Shown piece by piece: positions 7,643 to 10,549 of a DNA stretch of 10,549 nucleotides; within the stretch, counting starts at the first letter, position 1, and every line of letters starts with the position of its first letter. The notes under the pieces were generated by a model, which saw only the letters and a program-made list of their open reading frames with translations, had not been told where the DNA came from and did no database searches. Source of the DNA: Candidatus Desantisbacteria bacterium CG2_30_40_21 (GTDB lineage: Bacteria > UBA9089 > CG2-30-40-21). Location of the stretch: positions 1-10,549 of the forward strand of contig MNYI01000190.1 in NCBI GenBank assembly GCA_001873945.1, in the 5' to 3' direction. The position numbers and the translations under genes were made by a program.

Positions 7643-7649
7643 CCTCCTC
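7643..7649 (-). promoter_or_regulatory. Strong ribosome binding site that fixes the mcp start
   Basis: On the minus strand this reads GAGGAGG, nine bases before the ATG at 7633-7631. It falls inside the 39-base extension implied by the upstream GTG (7672-7670). That GTG sits in the loop of a small perfect hairpin (GCAGAC 7665-7670 / GTCTGC 7677-7682) and I see no comparable binding site for it. Confidence 0.88.
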
Positions 7650-7685
7650 AATTTAATCTTTTGGGCAGACACATTGGTCTGCTTT

Positions 7686-7848
7686 TATACTCAAGTAGGG
7701 CATAAATTGCGATTTTTTCGGTGAGGATTAATCAAGGAGAGCAAGGCGCGCAAGGTGAGCAATAGTGTATTATTGCTCACCTGAACAATACAGCTATCGT
7801 TGATTAAGACCAGCGAAAAAATCGCAATTTATGCCCTACTTGAGTATA
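7686..7848. repeat. 163-base long palindrome with 35-base perfect arms
   Basis: The outer arms, 7686-7720 and 7814-7848, are perfect 35-base inverted copies (containing CTCAAGTAGGGCATAAATTG). After a few mismatches, an inner TTAATCA/TGATTAA pairing follows. The centre is a second perfect hairpin, GGTGAGCAATA (7754-7764) with loop GTGTAT and partner 7771-7781. The element has no coding potential. It lies between the outer-membrane protein stop and the chemoreceptor start, so any read-through transcript would fold into a very stable hairpin. It may be a MITE-like insertion, and it could also limit transcription or protect mRNA ends; which is not shown by the sequence. Confidence 0.9.
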
Positions 7849-7879
7849 TTTACAATAATAACAATTTACCCACCTCTAC

Positions 7880-7901
7880 GGGACAGGTTTGAAACCTGCC
7901 C
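7880..7901 (-). terminator. Hairpin directly after the outer-membrane protein stop codon
   Basis: On the minus strand, immediately after TAA at 7904-7902, the sequence reads GGGCAGG, a TTTCAAA loop, then CCTGTCCC: a seven-pair stem with one bulged T. No U-tract follows, so classical intrinsic termination is doubtful. It could be a 3'-end stabiliser, or a member of a dispersed GGGCAGGTTT palindrome family. Confidence 0.4.
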
Positions 7902-9479
7902 TTACCACAATATGCCAAGAACAGCAGAAACCAATACCTTAGCAGGGATTTCTTTATCGTCCATGGTAGTGCTATCCGAGCTTATAGCACCAGCCACATC
8001 AAAGTGCATATAACACGCGTTAACCCCAGTACCAAGGGTGTAAGCCATTTTTGAGGACTCCTCAGCCATGTTCTTGCATATGCCAGCCCTTAACGGAATA
8101 TTAAAATACTTGCGGTTGATGATATTTATTTCCGTGCCAAAAGCAAGTTGTTGAGAATCAAAGCCATTTACCGCTGTTTTATTTTTGGTGGCATCTATAT
8201 CAAGTGCCAGATTCCAGAATTTAGCAGGTTGTAGTGCGAAACCCAGACGAGCCTGCCTGTTCAACTTATATGTTCCTCCAACGCTGTCAGGTTGGTCAAA
8301 TTTTGGGCTGTTTATATTTCTTATAACAAAGCCTACCTTGGGGTTCATCGGAAGTTTAGGATATTTCTTGTTCACATTCCACAAGAATCCAAGGTCAATA
8401 GCCGGTGCCCAGCTTGATTTGGTGTCCATATCGGTTTTGAAAGCGTCTTCGGTATCAGACTGTTGCATAAACTTGAATTTGTCGTGACCAATGTTGCCAT
8501 TTATCATTTTTAGATTACCGCCTATTGATAACCCATCCAAAAACTTCATAAACTTGCCGTAACCAAAGGCTATTTCAACAAAAGAAACCATATCCACAGT
8601 AAGGTTGGACTGGTTATTGGTGTAGGAATTGCCTGCTACTGCATTTTCTATAATAGGCTTAGCGTCCGTCGCATAGGTATTAAGCTGATTAGCTGCATCA
8701 GTAACCTGTGCTACGGAAAGATTGTTGGTTATTGCCTGATTGACAAGGGCATTTGCCAGCGTGGTTTCGTTTGTAATATCACTATTTTGAACAGTTATAC
8801 CAGTGGAAGTACCGCAAATAAGATTTGAAATAGCTGATAGCCCTCCTAATTTGGTAATGGCGGTAGCAATGGTATCTCTCGCAGAATTATACCCTGAATC
8901 GGTTGTGCTTGTGGCTGTTACGCCACTCATTGTAATGCCACCACTTGTTGTTCCTGTGACTGTTACTGCCCCAAGCCCGATATTGTTCACATCTACGAAC
9001 GGATTTAATCCTATGGTGGTAAAATTATTCACAGATACAGCCACCTTTGAGAACTTGAAATTGGCACCGCCCGCTACTTCAAACATCGCTCCTTTTCCTG
9101 AATCATTCATGTCGTCAAGAAGTGTTATGGTTTTTACAAAGGCTGATATTTGACTGGCATTTGTGGCACTGCCATTTTTTTGGGCAGCATTAATTTCTGT
9201 AAATTTTGACGCCATGTCACCTATGGCACTGGCATTTTTCATCACATCACCGGTTATTTCCACGCCAGCGGTTATCGGAAGTTCCACACCAGAAACAGTG
9301 TCCGAAAATGCCATGGCAAGCCCGCCCGGATTCCAGTATTGTGCCATTGGTCCCTGTGCTACTGCCACAAAGGCACCACCCATACCCATAGGCCGAGTAC
9401 CCAGTATCTGCCATTGCTCAGCACCTGCAGAACAGGCACACGAAACGATGAACGCTAAGGTTAGTATGCTCTTCTTCAT
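7902..9479 (-). CDS. TraF/FadL-like outer-membrane beta-barrel protein
   Basis: This 525-residue protein has a signal peptide (about residues 1-20, MKKSILTLAFIVSCACSAGA, cleavage likely before EQ). The opening RPMGMGGAFVAVAQGPMAQYWNPGGLA (29-55) is typical of the TraF_2 (conjugal transfer TraF-like) and PorV/FadL-like barrel group. Alternating strands continue through the C-terminal part (about 295-525), and the last residue is an aromatic Trp, as expected for barrel insertion by the BAM machinery. The middle (about 75-290) is rich in Ala, Thr, Ser and Asn with predicted helical stretches and may be an extramembrane insertion. Despite the family name, no other conjugation gene is present, so a transfer role is unlikely. 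The ATG at 9479 has GGAGGAGG just upstream. It follows the CheW-like gene by 24 bases and is probably co-transcribed with it. IVSC at 11-14 resembles a weak lipobox. Confidence 0.8.
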   Translation of the reverse strand: MKKSILTLAFIVSCACSAGAEQWQILGTRPMGMGGAFVAVAQGPMAQYWNPGGLAMAFSDTVSGVELPITAGVEITGDVMKNASAIGDMASKFTEINAAQKNGSATNASQISAFVKTITLLDDMNDSGKGAMFEVAGGANFKFSKVAVSVNNFTTIGLNPFVDVNNIGLGAVTVTGTTSGGITMSGVTATSTTDSGYNSARDTIATAITKLGGLSAISNLICGTSTGITVQNSDITNETTLANALVNQAITNNLSVAQVTDAANQLNTYATDAKPIIENAVAGNSYTNNQSNLTVDMVSFVEIAFGYGKFMKFLDGLSIGGNLKMINGNIGHDKFKFMQQSDTEDAFKTDMDTKSSWAPAIDLGFLWNVNKKYPKLPMNPKVGFVIRNINSPKFDQPDSVGGTYKLNRQARLGFALQPAKFWNLALDIDATKNKTAVNGFDSQQLAFGTEINIINRKYFNIPLRAGICKNMAEESSKMAYTLGTGVNACYMHFDVAGAISSDSTTMDDKEIPAKVLVSAVLGILW

Positions 9480-9503
9480 TAAACCCTCCTCCTGTGTTTT
9501 GGA

Positions 9504-9926
9504 TCACTCCAACCCATTCATATCCACCAACAATCTCAACCTATCACCCTCTTTTACCGCACCCCAAAAGCATTTCGCACGAACCAGAGACTGTATCAAT
9601 TCTGGCAATTTCTTTATCTGTGATGGCTCAATCCTTTTTATCTCAGAGACATTATCCACCACCACAGCCTTTTCCACCCCATTTATTCGGCTAACAATAA
9701 TATTCTTTTTCTCCGTAGTGGCAATCCTGCCAGAAATGCTATCTCCTTGCGGTTGCCCAAAATCGTCCTCTATCCCAAACAGGGCGGAGAGATACACCAC
9801 ATCCAGATCATTATCCCTGAATAAAAATCGATGCCCAATCATCTGTGGAGCATCAAATATCTCTATCACATCTTCAAGTTTTATGCCAAAATGAATACTT
9901 CCAACGATAAATAAAACAAATTCCAT
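9504..9926 (-). CDS. Divergent CheW-like coupling protein
   Basis: These 140 residues resemble a single CheW domain. The opening FVLFIVGSIHFGIKLEDVIEIFDAP matches the first CheW strands, the middle carries a short acidic loop (LFGIEDDFGQPQGDS), and the ending AVKEGDRLRLLVDMNGLE matches the last strand and helix. The N-x-R-G motif seen in the neighbouring CheW is absent; the equivalent place reads RDNDLDVVYLSALFG. The start ATG shares a base with the preceding stop (TAATG), and only a weak AAGAGAG precedes it, so translation probably depends on coupling to the upstream cheW. It may couple receptor to kinase, compete with the canonical CheW, or serve a separate receptor. The family is likely, the exact role unknown. 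Confidence 0.78.
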   Translation of the reverse strand: MEFVLFIVGSIHFGIKLEDVIEIFDAPQMIGHRFLFRDNDLDVVYLSALFGIEDDFGQPQGDSISGRIATTEKKNIIVSRINGVEKAVVVDNVSEIKRIEPSQIKKLPELIQSLVRAKCFWGAVKEGDRLRLLVDMNGLE

Positions 9927-10408
9927 TATTTCTTACTCTCTTCTACACTAACCATATGAATATCAAGAATGCCAATGAGTTTTTCCTCTATTCTTACCTC
10001 ACCGATAACATATCTTGTTTTTCTTTTATCCATGGTTATAGGAACTGCAACTATTTCACTTGTCGGCACAACCACCATATCAGCAATATTATCAACCAAT
10101 GCCCCAAGCCCTGTAGAGACACCTTGGACCTCAACAATTATTATACGACTCTCATCCATTATATCACTCTTGCCAAGTCCAAGTAGCTCTCTGATATCCA
10201 GAATAGGTATAATCATCCCCCGATGATTTATTACACCAACCACATAGCTGGCTGTACCAGGCACCCATGTTATCTTGGCAATCTTTATTATCTCCCTGAT
10301 ACCTTCTATCTTTAACCCATACCAATTATTAGCCAATTGAAAGGTGAGTAATCGGAGAGTCTCTTGCGAAACATTTTCTTTATCTAATATCTCTGATTCT
10401 CGTATCAA
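9926..10408 (-). CDS. cheW: CheW: receptor-kinase coupling protein
   Basis: This 160-residue protein is a single CheW domain with a short N-terminal extension (about 1-18). The body runs LLTFQLANNWYGLKIEGIREI (20-40), VPGTASYVVGVINHRGMIIPILDIRELLG (49-77) with the conserved N61-x-R63-G64 motif, and VDNIADMVVVP (105-115). It links chemoreceptors to CheA at the cytoplasmic signalling tip. The start is TTG at 10408-10406; I accept it because AAGGAGG (10424-10418) sits nine bases upstream and no ATG is better placed. It is the first complete gene of the cluster in the window and overlaps the divergent CheW-like gene by one base. Confidence 0.93.
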   Translation of the reverse strand: MIRESEILDKENVSQETLRLLTFQLANNWYGLKIEGIREIIKIAKITWVPGTASYVVGVINHRGMIIPILDIRELLGLGKSDIMDESRIIIVEVQGVSTGLGALVDNIADMVVVPTSEIVAVPITMDKRKTRYVIGEVRIEEKLIGILDIHMVSVEESKK

Positions 10409-10428
10409 TGTTACGCTCCTCCTTGTGA

Positions 10429-10499
10429 GACAGGTTAGTGGTTAGCGGTTAGTGGCGAGTGATTAATTCTTCCTCCTTATCACTCACTACTAACCTGTC
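10429..10499. repeat. Nested inverted repeat with GGTTAGY heptamers upstream of cheW
   Basis: The outer arms are GACAGGTTAGT (10429-10439) and its complement (10489-10499). The inner arms are GAGTGAT (10457-10463) and ATCACTC (10479-10485), with a 15-base loop. The left arm runs into three tandem heptamers, GGTTAGT, GGTTAGC, GGTTAGT (10433-10453). On the minus strand the loop carries AAGGAGGAAGAATTA, a ribosome-binding-like string with no start codon after it. The element ends just upstream of the cheW ribosome binding site and could fold in the 5' leader. Confidence 0.65.
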
Positions 10500-10501
10500 C
10501 C

Positions 10502-10549
10502 CTACCCTACTATTTCCACCTTTTTATCCGAAGAAATTGGTGGCAAATA
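10502..10549 (-). CDS. Possible 3' end of an upstream gene (partial)
   Basis: One minus-strand frame is open from the window edge to TAG at 10504-10502 and would end LPPISSDKKVEIVG. The other two frames stop within the segment. The fragment is too short to identify and may be chance; if real, it is the next upstream gene on the same strand, about 90 bases before cheW. Confidence 0.3.
   Translation of the reverse strand, partial: YLPPISSDKKVEIVG

Noticed and set aside
7634..7672. GTG at 7672 as the chemoreceptor start
   Set aside because: It has no upstream ribosome binding site, and the strong GAGGAGG for the internal ATG lies within this extension.
9438..9449. Lipoprotein signal in the outer-membrane protein (IVSC, residues 11-14)
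   Set aside because: The hydrophobic stretch before it is short, a normal signal peptidase I site follows (AGA before EQ), and the barrel family normally uses the latter.
7902..9479. Evidence of a conjugative system from the TraF-like family name
   Set aside because: No relaxase, coupling protein, pilus or type IV secretion gene is present; the family is broad and named after one member.
9163..9894. A 243-codon open frame on the plus strand
   Set aside because: It lies antisense to the outer-membrane gene and the CheW-like gene, both strongly supported, and its translation is low-complexity with no recognisable domain.
1..10549. CRISPR arrays, tRNA or rRNA genes
   Set aside because: No regularly spaced direct repeats with unique spacers and no tRNA- or rRNA-like segments were seen; the repeats here are inverted pairs.

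Overview
The window carries a chemotaxis-type signalling cluster, with every convincing gene on the minus strand, so it reads from high to low coordinates. The host looks like a Gram-negative bacterium with moderately AT-rich DNA. The evidence is a predicted outer-membrane beta-barrel protein with a signal peptide, strong AGGAGG-type ribosome binding sites, and spacers full of dispersed palindromic repeats of the kind seen in environmental genomes. I cannot name a phylum from the sequence alone. The two longest genes have no internal TGA, so the standard bacterial code applies.

In transcription order the layout is: a possible 3' end of an upstream gene (10549-10502); a repeat-rich spacer; a canonical CheW (10408-9926, TTG start); a divergent second CheW-like protein (9926-9504, overlapping by one base as TAATG); a TraF/FadL-like outer-membrane protein (9479-7902); a 163-base near-complete palindrome (7848-7686); a multi-TM chemoreceptor (7633-5366, start corrected from an upstream GTG); a spacer with inverted CACGGAGACAC repeats; and a CheA histidine kinase with a C-terminal receiver domain (5149-2816).

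Between cheA and cheB lies about 1.5 kb that has nothing to do with chemotaxis: a MITE-like element with 16-base perfect terminal inverted repeats (2623-2724), a PIN-domain protein (2589-2125) overlapping a small basic partner gene (2138-1956), a second inverted-repeat element (1767-1893), and a retropepsin-like aspartic protease gene broken by one in-frame TGA (1729-1343). CheB methylesterase follows (1314-193), and the window ends in another repeat-bearing spacer.

Functionally, the receptor, two CheW-type couplers, the CheA-receiver hybrid and CheB form most of a chemosensory signalling unit. No CheR, CheD or stand-alone CheY is present, so these lie elsewhere, or output runs through the receiver domain fused to CheA. 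The flagellar, pilus or other target cannot be told from this window. The most notable points are the outer-membrane protein embedded between the couplers and the receptor, the insertion islet splitting cheA from cheB, the single-codon break in the protease gene, and the long palindrome just upstream of the receptor gene.
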